From Methylophilaceae bacterium (GTDB lineage Bacteria; Pseudomonadota; Gammaproteobacteria; Burkholderiales; Methylophilaceae): a stretch of DNA of 40,686 nt. Positions 1-7,916 of this stretch are shown one piece after another (position 1 is the first letter of the stretch; each line of letters begins with the position of its first letter). Both the position numbers and the translations under genes were made by a program. The notes beneath the pieces are model-generated. The model worked only from the letters and a program-made list of their open reading frames with translations, was not told where the DNA came from and did no database searches. The stretch is from contig CANFZA010000011.1 of the NCBI GenBank assembly GCA_947451235.1, positions 1 to 40,686 of the forward strand, read 5' to 3'.

Positions 1-206
1 CGGTAGATCCTTGGACTGCCGTATATTTTGCCGCTTGCGGCAAAGAATTGTTTGATCTCAACTAATAACACTGCGTTATCTAATGCACGGGCAGAATCTG
101 GATTGCTACTCCATGCGTAATAACCACTCCGATTCACATTCAGCACCTGACACATCGTAACGACTTTAAAATGCTTGTTGTGCGCTTGGATAAATTTGTA
201 CTTCAC
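1..206 (-). CDS. IS3-family transposase OrfB, N-terminal part
   Basis: The frame starts at a GTG at 206 (VKYKFIQAHNKHFKVV...) and stays open to the window edge. The visible residues correspond to the N-terminal HTH_21-type segment that precedes the DDE integrase core (rve) in IS3 OrfB proteins; the motif GYYAW and the KIYGSPRIY stretch are typical of it. The catalytic DDE residues lie outside the window. OrfB is in the -1 frame relative to OrfA and the frames overlap by the GTGA at 206-203, so the active transposase is expected to be an OrfAB fusion made by frameshifting. Identification of the family is firm; integrity cannot be judged. Confidence 0.88.
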   Translation of the reverse strand, partial: MKYKFIQAHNKHFKVVTMCQVLNVNRSGYYAWSSNPDSARALDNAVLLVEIKQFFAASGKIYGSPRIY

Positions 207-487
207 TCGGGGTGATTTGCAAAGTACACCGCGGCCTTTTTTAGGATTTCTCGCTCTTCAGTGGCTCGTTTCAGTGCTTTGTTCAGCTTGGCTATCTCAA
301 GCTTTAAGCTGGCAACATCTTCGCTATCAGGCTGCTTTAATCGCTTCTCAGCTTCTGCTTTCCAGCGATATAAGCTTTTGTCGGTGATGCCCAGTCGACT
401 GGCAACTTCAACTGCACTGTGACCTCGTTCTGTAATTTGTTTAAGCGCTTCTGCCTTAAATTCGTCCGTATATCTAATGCCTTTCAT
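203..487 (-). CDS. IS3-family transposase OrfA
   Basis: A 94-residue protein with an N-terminal helix-turn-helix (about residues 1-50; KGIRYTDEFKAEAL and HSAVEVASRLGITDKSLYRW) followed by a leucine-zipper-like coiled coil (about 55-85; LKLEIAKLNKALKRATEERE). This is the HTH_Tnp_1 architecture of IS3/IS911 OrfA, which binds the terminal repeats and multimerises. Length is normal for the family. It ends with a TGA at 205-203 that overlaps the orfB GTG. Its 3' end carries the slippage heptamer that allows fusion to OrfB. Confidence 0.93.
   Translation of the reverse strand: MKGIRYTDEFKAEALKQITERGHSAVEVASRLGITDKSLYRWKAEAEKRLKQPDSEDVASLKLEIAKLNKALKRATEEREILKKAAVYFANHPE
236..242 (-). other. Programmed -1 frameshift heptamer (A AAA AAG)
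   Basis: On the minus strand the orfA codons CTA AAA AAG form the A6G slippery heptamer used by IS3 elements. A -1 shift here enters the frame of orfB, and that frame is open from the heptamer through the GTG at 206, so an OrfAB fusion is possible as written. Confidence 0.75.
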
Positions 488-522
488 TTAACTTCCTTTT
501 AGTGATTTCGGACATTATCAAC

Positions 523-547
523 TGTCTACTAAATCGGGGGAAGTCCA
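523..547. repeat. Left terminal inverted repeat of the IS3 element
   Basis: Read from 547 inward, the sequence begins TGGACTTCCCCCGATTTAG, the TGgACT/CCCC pattern seen at ends of IS2/IS51-like elements, and lies 36 bp before the orfA start. The partner repeat lies outside the window, so the exact boundary (about 547) is an estimate. From here to the next gene at 673 I see no other firm feature; a possible -35 (TTGACC, 596-601) lacks a convincing -10. Confidence 0.6.
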
Positions 548-672
548 TACTGCTCGTTAAATGCCTTTGATCAGTTTTTAACGATTGTGCCAGATTTGAC
601 CAAAATGTTGAATGGTAAGTAGTTTTTCAGGTAGTTATTTACAAGTATTTTTATATAAATTGGGAGTTAGAT

Positions 673-1323
673 ATGTTTAAAAAATCATTATTAGTATTGT
701 CTCTATGTGTATTTTCTTTAAATGCAGGTGCTTGGAGTGTTCCTAAACTTGGTGGTGATGAAAAACCAAGCGGCAATATTGAAGCTGACGTGACAGATTT
801 TTCTGCAAAAAGTGCTGCACTAGCTAAGGTTGCGAATGAATCTTTAGTGTCAATTAACTCTGCTTTTGATACAGAAGAGATAATCGCAGCCAAGAAAGCT
901 GAGCTTTCAAAAATCGATGCAATGACAGATCCAAAAGAAAAAGGAGCTGCTACCGCTAAACTTAATGAGTCTGAAAGTGCTCAAGCTGCAAAAAATTTAA
1001 AATCGGCTGATGCTGAGCAAAAAGTGAAGTCTTTAACGGCTGTTAAACAAAAGAAAATGAGCACTGCATTATTAAACTTTGGCATTGCCGCTTTAAATGC
1101 ACCTGCATTAATTAGCAAAGGCAAAGATATTCTTAGTGGCGCTTCTTTAACGAATGCAATGAAAGTGCTTCCTGTTAAAGATGCCTTACCATTAATTGGC
1201 CGATTTGTGAGTGATGGTGGAAGCACTATTGCTGGCTTCATCAAAATTGCAAAAGGTGCCAACATTGCTATTCCTGAAGCAACAGCAACTAGTGCTTTTG
1301 TTAAAGATGACGGTAGTATTTAA
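673..1323 (+). CDS. Exported protein of unknown function
   Basis: I do not recognise a family. The 216-residue product starts with a Sec signal peptide (MFKKSLLVLSLCVFSLNAGA, likely cut before W21). The mature part is rich in Ala, Lys and Ser and has no cysteine. Its first half (about 35-130) is strongly charged and probably helical or coiled coil, with many KA/EKS-type stretches; the second half (130-200) is more hydrophobic with Gly (ALLNFGIAALNAPALIS; GSTIAGFIKIAKGANIAI), perhaps membrane-interacting. The start is supported by GGGAG just upstream of the ATG at 673. It stands alone between an IS3 element and a hairpin terminator. The hydrophobic Gly/Ala stretches recall pore-forming or aggregation-prone secreted proteins, but that is a guess. 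Confidence 0.8.
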   Translation: MFKKSLLVLSLCVFSLNAGAWSVPKLGGDEKPSGNIEADVTDFSAKSAALAKVANESLVSINSAFDTEEIIAAKKAELSKIDAMTDPKEKGAATAKLNESESAQAAKNLKSADAEQKVKSLTAVKQKKMSTALLNFGIAALNAPALISKGKDILSGASLTNAMKVLPVKDALPLIGRFVSDGGSTIAGFIKIAKGANIAIPEATATSAFVKDDGSI

Positions 1324-1346
1324 TAGGCTATAAATACAGAAGTAAC

Positions 1347-1397
1347 TGGGCGTAGCAACGTGGGAATTATCTGCGTAACTATGCCCATTTTTGTTTT
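1347..1397 (+). terminator. Rho-independent terminator after the 673-1323 gene
   Basis: TGGGCGTAG (1347-1355) pairs with CTATGCCCA (1379-1387), with one G-U pair, and is followed directly by TTTTTGTTTT. The loop is rather long (23 nt), but the stem plus T-tract on the coding side, 23 bp after the stop codon, fits an intrinsic terminator. Confidence 0.65.
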
Positions 1398-1430
1398 AAT
1401 GCTATCTAATATCGATCAAGCGCATAACAA

Positions 1431-1451
1431 TTATCGGCTACTTGCCGATAA
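1431..1451 (-). terminator. Short perfect hairpin at the 3' end of the channel gene
   Basis: TTATCGGC (1431-1438) and GCCGATAA (1444-1451) form a perfect 8-bp stem with a 5-nt loop, 9 bp beyond the stop codon of the minus-strand gene at 1461. The T-tract on the minus strand is poor (TTGTTAT), so terminator function is only moderately supported. Confidence 0.45.
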
Positions 1452-1460
1452 CATCAATTT

Positions 1461-1889
1461 TCAGTAATTATCTTTCCAAAGCTTTTGCATTTCCAAGAAC
1501 ATGAACGAAGCCGTCCAGGAAATTAGCACCAAGCCCGTCAAGGCTTCCAAGCCAGCTAAAAAGCGTATATCGCCTTTGGCTACAATATCGCCAAAACCAA
1601 GCGAGGTATAAGTCACAAAAGAGAAGTAGCTACAATCCATCAGGCTTTTATCAAAATGGCCTTCTAGTGTACCAAAATCACCATAGTGAATCATGAGGTA
1701 GTAACCAAAGGCGAAGGCCCAAATTTCTACCACATGGGCTATTAGCGCACCAAAAACGCCGAATAGAATACGTAATCTATGCTTAATATTAAGCTTAGGG
1801 ATAATGCTAGAAAGCTGGTTGAGCGCTTCAAAATGAATGAGTACGGCAATGGCTACAAGTAAACTATTGACGATTAAGGTGATGATCAT
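1461..1889 (-). CDS. Two-TM potassium channel-like protein (Ion_trans_2)
   Basis: A 142-residue membrane protein. Hydrophobic segments lie at about 1-20, 42-68 and 115-135, with a re-entrant pore region between the last two containing YTSLGFGDI (about residues 94-102), which matches the K+ channel selectivity filter TxGxGD with L and F in the variable places. This is the Ion_trans_2 pore module without voltage sensor or a cytosolic RCK domain. Such minimal proteins are common in proteobacteria and mostly uncharacterised; K+ selectivity is inferred from the filter only. ATG at 1889 has a weak ribosome site but no better start exists. The gene is 44 bp downstream of the permease on the same strand. 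Confidence 0.8.
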   Translation of the reverse strand: MIITLIVNSLLVAIAVLIHFEALNQLSSIIPKLNIKHRLRILFGVFGALIAHVVEIWAFAFGYYLMIHYGDFGTLEGHFDKSLMDCSYFSFVTYTSLGFGDIVAKGDIRFLAGLEALTGLVLISWTASFMFLEMQKLWKDNY

Positions 1890-1933
1890 AGGGCTAATTA
1901 GCTTTGCGTAGTCATTGTGATTAAAGCCATACG

Positions 1934-2965
1934 CTAAACCAAGTCTCTAGCGCGTAATTCTGATTTGATATACGCGTAATAAATGGGCGCCGCTACCACA
2001 CCAGCTAGGCCAAAAGCGGCTTCCATTGCCACGATTGCAATGAGTAGTTCCCAAGCATTGGCTCGAATCTGACTGCCCACAATACGTGCGTTTAGAAAGT
2101 ACTCGAATTTATGAATAATAATTAGATAAAGCAAGGAGCCTGCCGCGACACTTAACGATTGGCTTAAACTCACAATCACGATCATGGAATTGGACACTAT
2201 ATTACCTACCACAGGAATTAATCCAACTACGAATGTAATAGCGATCATGGTTTTAACTAGTGGCAAATGTATGCCCATTAGCGGTAAAACCAACATTAAA
2301 TAGACGCCTGTCACCGTGGTATTAATGGCAGAAATACGTAACTGCGCGAACACTACGCGTCTAAAAGCATCGCTAAATAAATCACCACGACCGGCTAAAG
2401 CTCTGGCTAATGGCTTAAAGTTATCCATTACTACGGCATCGCGTAGCGCTAAAATTCCACCAATTATCATACCGAGAAGTATATGCGCAGTTGCTCTACC
2501 GGCTTCTTTTCCAACCACTTGCAATTGGTCTGCATGCGTGCGTAACCAAGTGGCTGCTTGCTCTTTAAATGTAATGGCATCTGCTGGCAAATGTGCAACT
2601 AGCCAAGTGGGTAATATCTTGCGTGAATCTTCAATAATTTGTGCCATTTTGGCCAGTAGCACAGTTACGCTACCAGCATCAGACCTTAAAAAAGCCACTA
2701 AACCAACGCCAGCTAGCACTAGTAAACTAACAATAACCACCACTAAAATACCCACAGCCCAAAGTTTAGCGCGCTTACTTGGCCGCTTGCTAGGAAAACG
2801 GCGTGCAATTAAAGGCGTCATAATATGGACTAACTCATAGACTAATAAGCCCGCAAGTAAGGCCGGTAACAAGTTGAATATGAGTACAAACAGTAAAACA
2901 AATGTCATTAATATCCATGCAGATATTTCATAAACTGACGGCGATAGTGATTGAAACTTTTTCAT
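1934..2965 (-). CDS. AI-2E/PerM family transporter
   Basis: A 343-residue polytopic membrane protein with pairs of N-terminal TM segments (about 15-45 and 68-92), an extracytoplasmic or soluble middle (about 93-160) and four or five C-terminal TM segments from about 160 to 330. The pattern and the conserved C-terminal part (GLIPVVGNIVSNSMIVIV; RIVGSQIRANAWELLIAIV) match the AI-2E exporter family (YdgG/PerM/YdiK). Members export AI-2 or act as Na+/H+ antiporters, and the substrate cannot be told from sequence. ATG at 2965 begins MKKFQSLSPS with basic residues before the first TM segment. It precedes the channel gene on the same strand and may be cotranscribed with it. Confidence 0.85.
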   Translation of the reverse strand: MKKFQSLSPSVYEISAWILMTFVLLFVLIFNLLPALLAGLLVYELVHIMTPLIARRFPSKRPSKRAKLWAVGILVVVIVSLLVLAGVGLVAFLRSDAGSVTVLLAKMAQIIEDSRKILPTWLVAHLPADAITFKEQAATWLRTHADQLQVVGKEAGRATAHILLGMIIGGILALRDAVVMDNFKPLARALAGRGDLFSDAFRRVVFAQLRISAINTTVTGVYLMLVLPLMGIHLPLVKTMIAITFVVGLIPVVGNIVSNSMIVIVSLSQSLSVAAGSLLYLIIIHKFEYFLNARIVGSQIRANAWELLIAIVAMEAAFGLAGVVAAPIYYAYIKSELRARDLV

Positions 2966-2984
2966 TATTTAGCTTTGTGTTGTT

Positions 2985-3023
2985 TGTGTTTTATGGCTGT
3001 GTTTTATAGCTGTGTTTTATGGT
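2985..3023. repeat. Three tandem 13-bp repeats upstream of the permease gene
   Basis: Units TGTGTTTTATGGC (2985-2997), TGTGTTTTATAGC (2998-3010) and TGTGTTTTATGGT (3011-3023) are contiguous and differ by single bases. They begin 20 bp upstream of the permease start. On the minus strand they supply repeated TATAAAAC/CATAAAAC boxes that could act as -10 elements. Confidence 0.85.
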
Positions 3024-3069
3024 TAAAACTATTGCAACATCAGGCTGTAGTACAAATTTAAAGCATTTC

Positions 3070-3636
3070 TCAAAACGGCTTAAAGCGCTTAATAAAACCA
3101 TCCGCCTCTGTGGCTGGCAATAATAAAATCAAATCTATCTGCTCATTAAAAGCCTTATCTACAATACTACCATTACACTTACTTAATGCATGCGTCACGG
3201 CATCCATTTGTTTATAACTAATTGTTAACGCAATGGTTTGCATTTTGACAAAGTCGGCTGATTTTGTCGCATCAAGCGCTAGCTTGGCTGTGCCGCCATA
3301 CGCGCGCGCCAAGCCACCTGTGCCTAAATTAATGCCGCCGTAATATCGAATAACTGCCACACAAACATTGATTAAATCGCGCCCTTCTATTAACTTTAAG
3401 ACCGGCATACCAGCGGTGCCGGAAGGCTCTCCGGCATCTGAAAACCTCGGTACGATGCCTTGTTCAGTATTCAGCCTGAATGCATAGGCCAAATGATGCG
3501 CAGTGGGATGCTGTGCAGCAAAAGCACGCAAGGCTGCGCCCACTTCACGCTCATCGGCGCAGTGCAAAGCCATCGCAATAAAGCGTGATTTAGTAATAGT
3601 TTGCTCGGCAAAGCCAGCTTTAGTGATGGTTAGCAA
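3070..3636 (-). CDS. YigZ/IMPACT family protein (UPF0029)
   Basis: A 188-residue protein of the YigZ/IMPACT family. The N-terminal UPF0029 domain (about 12-120) has the family blocks KSRFIA, FSDAGEPSGTAGMPVL and VAVIRYYGGINLGTGGLARAYGG. The C-terminal part (about 125-188) is the small ferredoxin-fold domain (DUF1949). Cellular function is uncertain; eukaryotic IMPACT regulates Gcn2, and YigZ has been linked to translation. No ATG fits the frame; the best start is TTG at 3636, without a clear Shine-Dalgarno sequence, so the true N terminus may lie a few codons away (frame is open up to about 3669). Confidence 0.85.
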   Translation of the reverse strand: MLTITKAGFAEQTITKSRFIAMALHCADEREVGAALRAFAAQHPTAHHLAYAFRLNTEQGIVPRFSDAGEPSGTAGMPVLKLIEGRDLINVCVAVIRYYGGINLGTGGLARAYGGTAKLALDATKSADFVKMQTIALTISYKQMDAVTHALSKCNGSIVDKAFNEQIDLILLLPATEADGFIKRFKPF

Positions 3637-3687
3637 TGGATGGATTTTAAAAAAGTTATCATTAATTAATCAAGAGATTAATAATAC

Positions 3688-5160
3688 TTATTTACGCCCA
3701 CCTAAAAGGCTGCCAAGTACACCGCGTATAATCTGCCGACCTAACTGCGAACCTATCGCACGCGCCGCACTTTTAGCCGCTGCTTCCAACACACTTTCAC
3801 GACCTTTAGACGACGAACCGCCACCTAATATGCCACCCCAATCAAAGCCTTCTTGTTCAGCTTTAGCTTCTGTTGCAGTTTGATCAGCGCGACCTTTCAA
3901 TATTTCGTAGGCAGATTCACGGTCTAAATGTTTTTCGTAAAAACCAAATACATTTGAAGACTTGATGGTTTCACTACGCTCGCTCTCTGTCGCCGGCCCA
4001 ACGCGACTGCCAGGCGGGCATATAAAGGTGCGCTCTACAGGTGTTGGAATGCCTTTTTCATCTAAAAATGAAACTAGGGCCTCGCCCACGCCCAACTCGG
4101 TAATGGCAGTTGCAACATCTACTTTTGGATTTGATCTAAAGGTATCAGCTGCAGACTTAACGGCTTTTTGATCACGTGGCGTAAAAGCACGCAAGGCATG
4201 TTGTACGCGGTTGCCCAGTTGGCCTAATACCACATCAGGAATATCAAGCGGATTTTGGCTAACAAAATAAACGCCTATGCCTTTTGAACGTATCAAGCGC
4301 ACTACTTGCTCAATTTTTTGCAATAAAGCTTCTGGCGCGTCGTTAAATAACAGGTGCGCTTCATCAAAAAAGAACACCATTTTTGGCTTTTCTAAATCAC
4401 CGGCTTCAGGTAATTTTTCAAATAGTTCAGATAACAACCAAAGCAATAAAGTAGCGTAAATACGCGGTGAGTTAAACAGCGTATCTGAGGCAAGAATATT
4501 CACTACGCCACGGCCTTGCGCATCGGTTTGCATTAAGTCATCTAAATTGAGTGCTGGCTCACCAAACAACTGGTCTGCACCTTGCGTTTCTAATTCCAGC
4601 AAACCACGTTGCACCGCGCCCACACTGGCAGCAGAAATGTTGCCATAATTGCTTTGATATTCTGCGGCATTTTCAGCCGCGTGTTGCATCATGGCGCGTA
4701 AATCTTTAAGGTCTAAAAGTAACCAGCCTTTGTCGTCAGCAATTTTAAATACAGAGTTTAATACACCGCTTTGCACCTCGTTTAAATTAAGCAGCCGCGC
4801 CAATAGTAGCGGCCCCATTTCTGCCACGGTAGTGCGTACCGGATGCCCTTTTACACAAAACACATCCCAAAAAGTGACAGGCGATTTTTGATAGCTAAAT
4901 TCGGTTAAAGCCAATTCCTGAATGCGTGCCTCAAGCTTGGCATTACCGCCACCGGCCTGGCTCATTCCAGCTAAATCGCCTTTCACATCGGCCATAAATA
5001 CCGGCACACCAATCTTAGAAAAACCTTCGGCCAAAGTTTGCAAAGTCACGGTTTTGCCTGTACCGGTTGCACCTGCAATTAAGCCGTGACGATTCGCCAT
5101 TTTAGGCAATAGGACACTTAAAGTTTCTTTATTTTTTGCAATCAGAATCGGTGCGGCCAT
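3688..5160 (-). CDS. HerA-like P-loop ATPase, DUF853 (YjgR) family
   Basis: A 490-residue P-loop ATPase. Walker A is GATGTGKT (30-37), Walker B is [12 protein letters not shown] (about 262-273), and the [26 protein letters not shown] block (about 302-327) carries the sensor and arginine-finger region typical of HerA/VirB4-type ATPases. The C-terminal tail has a Gly/Ser patch ([15 protein letters not shown]) and ends with a conserved [14 protein letters not shown] segment of the DUF853 family. Its role is not established (a helicase or DNA translocase is assumed). ATG at 5160 has AGGAAC upstream. No nuclease partner (NurA) or other defence gene is adjacent, so nothing suggests a defence role here. 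Confidence 0.85.
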   Translation of the reverse strand: MAAPILIAKNKETLSVLLPKMANRHGLIAGATGTGKTVTLQTLAEGFSKIGVPVFMADVKGDLAGMSQAGGGNAKLEARIQELALTEFSYQKSPVTFWDVFCVKGHPVRTTVAEMGPLLLARLLNLNEVQSGVLNSVFKIADDKGWLLLDLKDLRAMMQHAAENAAEYQSNYGNISAASVGAVQRGLLELETQGADQLFGEPALNLDDLMQTDAQGRGVVNILASDTLFNSPRIYATLLLWLLSELFEKLPEAGDLEKPKMVFFFDEAHLLFNDAPEALLQKIEQVVRLIRSKGIGVYFVSQNPLDIPDVVLGQLGNRVQHALRAFTPRDQKAVKSAADTFRSNPKVDVATAITELGVGEALVSFLDEKGIPTPVERTFICPPGSRVGPATESERSETIKSSNVFGFYEKHLDRESAYEILKGRADQTATEAKAEQEGFDWGGILGGGSSSKGRESVLEAAAKSAARAIGSQLGRQIIRGVLGSLLGGRK

Positions 5161-5212
5161 GACTGTTCCTAAGGTTAAGTTTTATTATTGGTTTACTAAT
5201 GATTAATGACTC

Positions 5213-5779
5213 TTACAAGTCGCCCTTGCTGGCTTTGTACATAATCGTTAACAAAATCGTTTCAAGTTCTTGTGCCGCTATTTGCGCACGTGCTGTTGGG
5301 TTTTTAATGCTTTTTAAATCAAACGTTGGGCGTGCCAGCGCGATAAATAACTTAAGTTTCTGCTGTGCATCGGGCTTTTCATAAATAGCGATTCTACAAG
5401 GCGCGAATACTAAAAATTCAGGATGATCAAGCATGATTTCAGCCCCCAAACTTAAACTACAAAAACTATGCACTTCTTTAACACCTTGCGGATCTATGCC
5501 GCGCTTTTTAAGGTGCTCGCCTATCGGAAAGTTTGCCGGATTCACAAAATTCAAGCCTTCACTCACACTTTTAAGACTATCGACAACGTCTTGATACGTG
5601 ACGCCAGCTTGCACAGGCAATTCATAAATTGAGGTTGTCGTGTCAATGGCGGGCATGCCTGCGCTTACTTTTCCGATTAATTCAGCTTTGCCGATTAATT
5701 CTGGTGCTAATGGTTGCCTCTGAGTAGAAGCACATGCTGCCATCATTAATAAGCACAGCATCAGTATAAAGTTTCGCAT
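5213..5779 (-). CDS. DUF302-family lipoprotein
   Basis: A 188-residue protein with a lipoprotein signal (MRNFILMLCLLMMAACAST; lipobox AAC with Cys16). The mature part contains a DUF302-like domain (about 70-165): VKEVHSFCSLSLGAEIMLDHPEFLVFAPCRIAIYE, where the Cys and the 'PCRI' turn are family hallmarks. DUF302 proteins are small, often periplasmic, of unknown function. A duplication AELIGKAELIGKV at residues 29-40 follows the lipid anchor. The gene shares strand with the ATPase downstream (53 bp gap) but they have no known functional tie. Confidence 0.75.
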   Translation of the reverse strand: MRNFILMLCLLMMAACASTQRQPLAPELIGKAELIGKVSAGMPAIDTTTSIYELPVQAGVTYQDVVDSLKSVSEGLNFVNPANFPIGEHLKKRGIDPQGVKEVHSFCSLSLGAEIMLDHPEFLVFAPCRIAIYEKPDAQQKLKLFIALARPTFDLKSIKNPTARAQIAAQELETILLTIMYKASKGDL

Positions 5780-5848
5780 GAGTCTAGCTCCAAATTTAAC
5801 TATATTGATTTAGGTACTTTAATTTTATTCTAAATATTATTCAAAGTA

Positions 5849-6775
5849 TTATGCACTTAATTTAAGCGCTTCGTTAACCGCAACCCGATTAAAATGGGGT
5901 GCGATTAACTCAATAAAGCCGTACATATAGCCGCGTAAAAACGCATCTTTGCGCACGCCTAAATAAGTGGTGCTATCAGGAAATAAATGGCTGACATCTA
6001 TCATCGCCAAATGCGCATCGCGCTCTGCGTCATACGCCATATTGGCTAGTAAACCTACGCCCAAACCCAAGCTAACATAAGTTTTAATCACGTCAGCATC
6101 AATCGCAGTGAGCACTACATTGGGTGACAAGCCAGCTTCAGAAAATACTTTAGAAACTAAAGTACCGCCAGTAAAACCAAAATCATAAGTAATCAGCGGA
6201 TACGCGGCTAATTTTTCTAGTGTTAACTTGCCTTCCGCCAATAGCGGATGGCCATGAGGAACTACAACGCAGCGATTCCACTGATAGCAAGGCAGACATA
6301 ATAAATTTTCGTAATTGCTAATCGCTTCTGTGGCAATACCGATATCAGCCTCACCACTAGATACTTGGTCAGCCACTTGGCTAGGATTGCCCTGATGAAT
6401 ATTTAACTTAACTTGCGGATAATTAGCCATGAATTTTTTTACCGCTTCTGGCAATTTATAGCGTGCCTGCGTGTGCGTGGTGGCAATGGTAAAAGCGCCT
6501 GTTTCAATATTGCTAAATTCATCACCTACGCGTTTAATATTTTGAATATCAAAGATCACTTTAGCCGCCAACGCCAACACCTGCGCACCAGGTTCAGTAA
6601 TGCCAGTCAACCGCTTGCCATTACGTTGAAAAACCTGCAAACCTAACTCGTCTTCAAATAACTGAATTTGCTTACTCACGCCCGGTTGCGAGGTATGCAA
6701 CGCCTCAGCCGCGCTGGTAATGTTTAGCCCTTGGCGAGCCACTTCATGTAAGTAACGTAATTGATGTAACTTCAT
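5849..6775 (-). CDS. cysB: CysB-type LysR-family regulator of sulfur assimilation
   Basis: A 308-residue LysR-type regulator. The N-terminal winged HTH (1-60; MKLHQLRYLHEVARQGLNIT, SQPGVSKQIQLFEDELGLQVF) is followed by an effector domain (about 90-290). The blocks ATTHTQARY (about 98-106) and IHQGNPSQVADQV match the sulfate/acetylserine site of CysB/Cbl rather than other LysR proteins. CysB activates sulfate assimilation genes in the presence of O- or N-acetylserine under sulfur limitation. It is divergent from the TauE/SafE gene and the cysI-cysN operon, consistent with control of both and autoregulation. CysB and Cbl cannot be separated by sequence alone; as the only copy next to cys genes, CysB is favoured. 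Confidence 0.88.
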   Translation of the reverse strand: MKLHQLRYLHEVARQGLNITSAAEALHTSQPGVSKQIQLFEDELGLQVFQRNGKRLTGITEPGAQVLALAAKVIFDIQNIKRVGDEFSNIETGAFTIATTHTQARYKLPEAVKKFMANYPQVKLNIHQGNPSQVADQVSSGEADIGIATEAISNYENLLCLPCYQWNRCVVVPHGHPLLAEGKLTLEKLAAYPLITYDFGFTGGTLVSKVFSEAGLSPNVVLTAIDADVIKTYVSLGLGVGLLANMAYDAERDAHLAMIDVSHLFPDSTTYLGVRKDAFLRGYMYGFIELIAPHFNRVAVNEALKLSA

Positions 6776-6933
6776 ATGTTCGTCATCTCTCAGTATGTAG
6801 TAATGTTATTCAACCAAACGCTTTTATATAAGCAAAAGCTATATACATAGAATAACATAGTATTAAATAATTTTTTAAAGCCTGATATAGTCGCAGGCTT
6901 GCAAATTATTGCGCTTATTGACAAATACTCCAC

Positions 6934-7704
6934 ATGGAATTTGGTTACATTATTGCCGGCTTTGTAGTCGGCCTGCTAGTTGGATTAACCGGTGTAGGCG
7001 GCGGCTCTTTAATGACGCCTATTCTAGTCTTGTTTTTCCATATCAAGCCAGCCTTTGCAGTAGGTACCGATTTACTGTACGCCGCCATCACTAAAAGTGT
7101 AGGCATTTTTGCCCATGGTAAATTAGGCAATATAGACTGGAAAATTGTTAGACTGCTCGCTTATGGTAGCGTACCCGCCTCAATTGTCACCACGCTATAT
7201 CTGCGTAATATGGACATCGCTTCAGACAGCGCAGTCAGTACCATCAAATTTTGGCTAGGCGTCGCTTTGTTGGTCACATCGCTATCCGTAATATTTCGCA
7301 ACCAATTAGCTAAATTTTCTAAAAGAGAGCATTTAATTAATGCAAAATTAACGCCATATATCACCGTATTTTTAGGCTTGGTTTTGGGCTTTTTAGTCAC
7401 ACTAACCTCAGTAGGTGCAGGCGCTTTAGGCGTAACCGCACTATTAATCATTTACCCGAACAGATCAATTACCACCATTATTGGTTCAGATATTGCCCAT
7501 GCCGTACCGCTAACTTTGGTTGCCGGCTTAGGCCATGCCAGCATAGGCACGGTAGATTACAGTTTGTTAGGCACACTTTTAATTGGCTCGATTCCAGGCA
7601 TTTGGATTGGCAGTCACTTAAGCGCCAGAGTAGCCGAGCATTGGGTGCGCGTTGCGCTAGCGACGATACTGATTTTTGTGGGCTTAAAGCTCATTTTCCA
7701 TTAA
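6934..7704 (+). CDS. TauE/SafE-family membrane exporter
   Basis: A 256-residue protein with about eight TM segments in two repeats: the first begins FGYIIAGFVVGLLVGLTGVGGGSL (2-25), the second around residues 140-170 (VFLGLVLGFLVTLTSVGAGALG). The repeated GVGGG/SVGAG motifs are the hallmark of TauE/SafE (formerly DUF81). Members are proposed to export sulfite or other sulfur anions. Placed between cysB and cysI, a role in sulfite export or sulfate uptake fits, but the direction and substrate are inference. ATG at 6934 has no strong Shine-Dalgarno sequence. The 158-bp space to cysB is AT-rich and may hold CysB sites; I could not define them. Confidence 0.85.
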   Translation: MEFGYIIAGFVVGLLVGLTGVGGGSLMTPILVLFFHIKPAFAVGTDLLYAAITKSVGIFAHGKLGNIDWKIVRLLAYGSVPASIVTTLYLRNMDIASDSAVSTIKFWLGVALLVTSLSVIFRNQLAKFSKREHLINAKLTPYITVFLGLVLGFLVTLTSVGAGALGVTALLIIYPNRSITTIIGSDIAHAVPLTLVAGLGHASIGTVDYSLLGTLLIGSIPGIWIGSHLSARVAEHWVRVALATILIFVGLKLIFH

Positions 7705-7828
7705 AATGTCGGGTCACCGATTTGATGCTTTGATATTTAAGAGTAAGCGCTTTTGCACTTCTATTCTTCAAGTATCGAAGCAAGACTAGGCGCATGCTTG
7801 AATTTAGCCGCGCCGCATATGTTTTATA

Positions 7829-7901
7829 TGCAAGCAATAAATTAAAGCTTGCAACGCCGTAATGCAAAGATAATTGAATCGTGTTGCAAAGACAATTGAA
7901 T
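7829..7901 (+). promoter_or_regulatory. Structured leader upstream of cysI: hairpin plus direct repeats
   Basis: In the 212-bp gap between the exporter and cysI, TGCAAGC (7829-7835) pairs with GCTTGCA (7847-7853) as a perfect 7-bp stem. Then a 17-bp direct repeat, TGCAAAGAtAATTGAAT (7863-7879) and TGCAAAGAcAATTGAAT (7885-7901), occurs with one mismatch and a 22-bp period, i.e. about two helical turns, ending 15 bp before the cysI ATG. The period suits a protein binding twice to one DNA face. CysB is the obvious candidate but this is inference. The rest of the gap shows nothing definite. Confidence 0.5.
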
Positions 7902-7916
7902 AAAGAGAAGTGCAAA

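Larger units (their letters stand above)
1..547 (-). mobile_element. IS3-family insertion sequence, truncated by window edge
   Basis: Read on the minus strand, the element starts near 547 with a terminal repeat, then has orfA (487-203) and the start of orfB (206 to beyond 1). The two-frame layout, the helix-turn-helix OrfA and the A6G slippage motif are the classic IS3 organisation. Only one end and about 70 codons of orfB are in the window, so the second inverted repeat and target duplication cannot be seen. Nothing in the visible part is broken, so the copy may be intact. The terminal sequence (TGGACTTCCCCC...) resembles the IS2/IS51 branch rather than IS150, but this subgroup placement is tentative. 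Confidence 0.9.

Noticed and set aside
981-1265. 94-codon open frame antisense to the exported protein
   Set aside because: Shadow of the plus-strand gene, which has a signal peptide and Shine-Dalgarno sequence.
2316-2840. 174-codon open frame on the plus strand
   Set aside because: It lies wholly antisense to the AI-2E-type permease, has low-complexity Thr/Ser/Ile composition and no family features or ribosome site.
3688-5160. HerA-like ATPase as part of a phage-defence system
   Set aside because: No NurA, SIR2, DUF4297 or other nuclease partner is adjacent, and the sequence fits the widespread DUF853 family.
7881-7916. Upstream in-frame start for cysI
   Set aside because: It falls within the second direct repeat and lacks a ribosome site, while ATG 7917 has AAAGAGAAG at the right distance.
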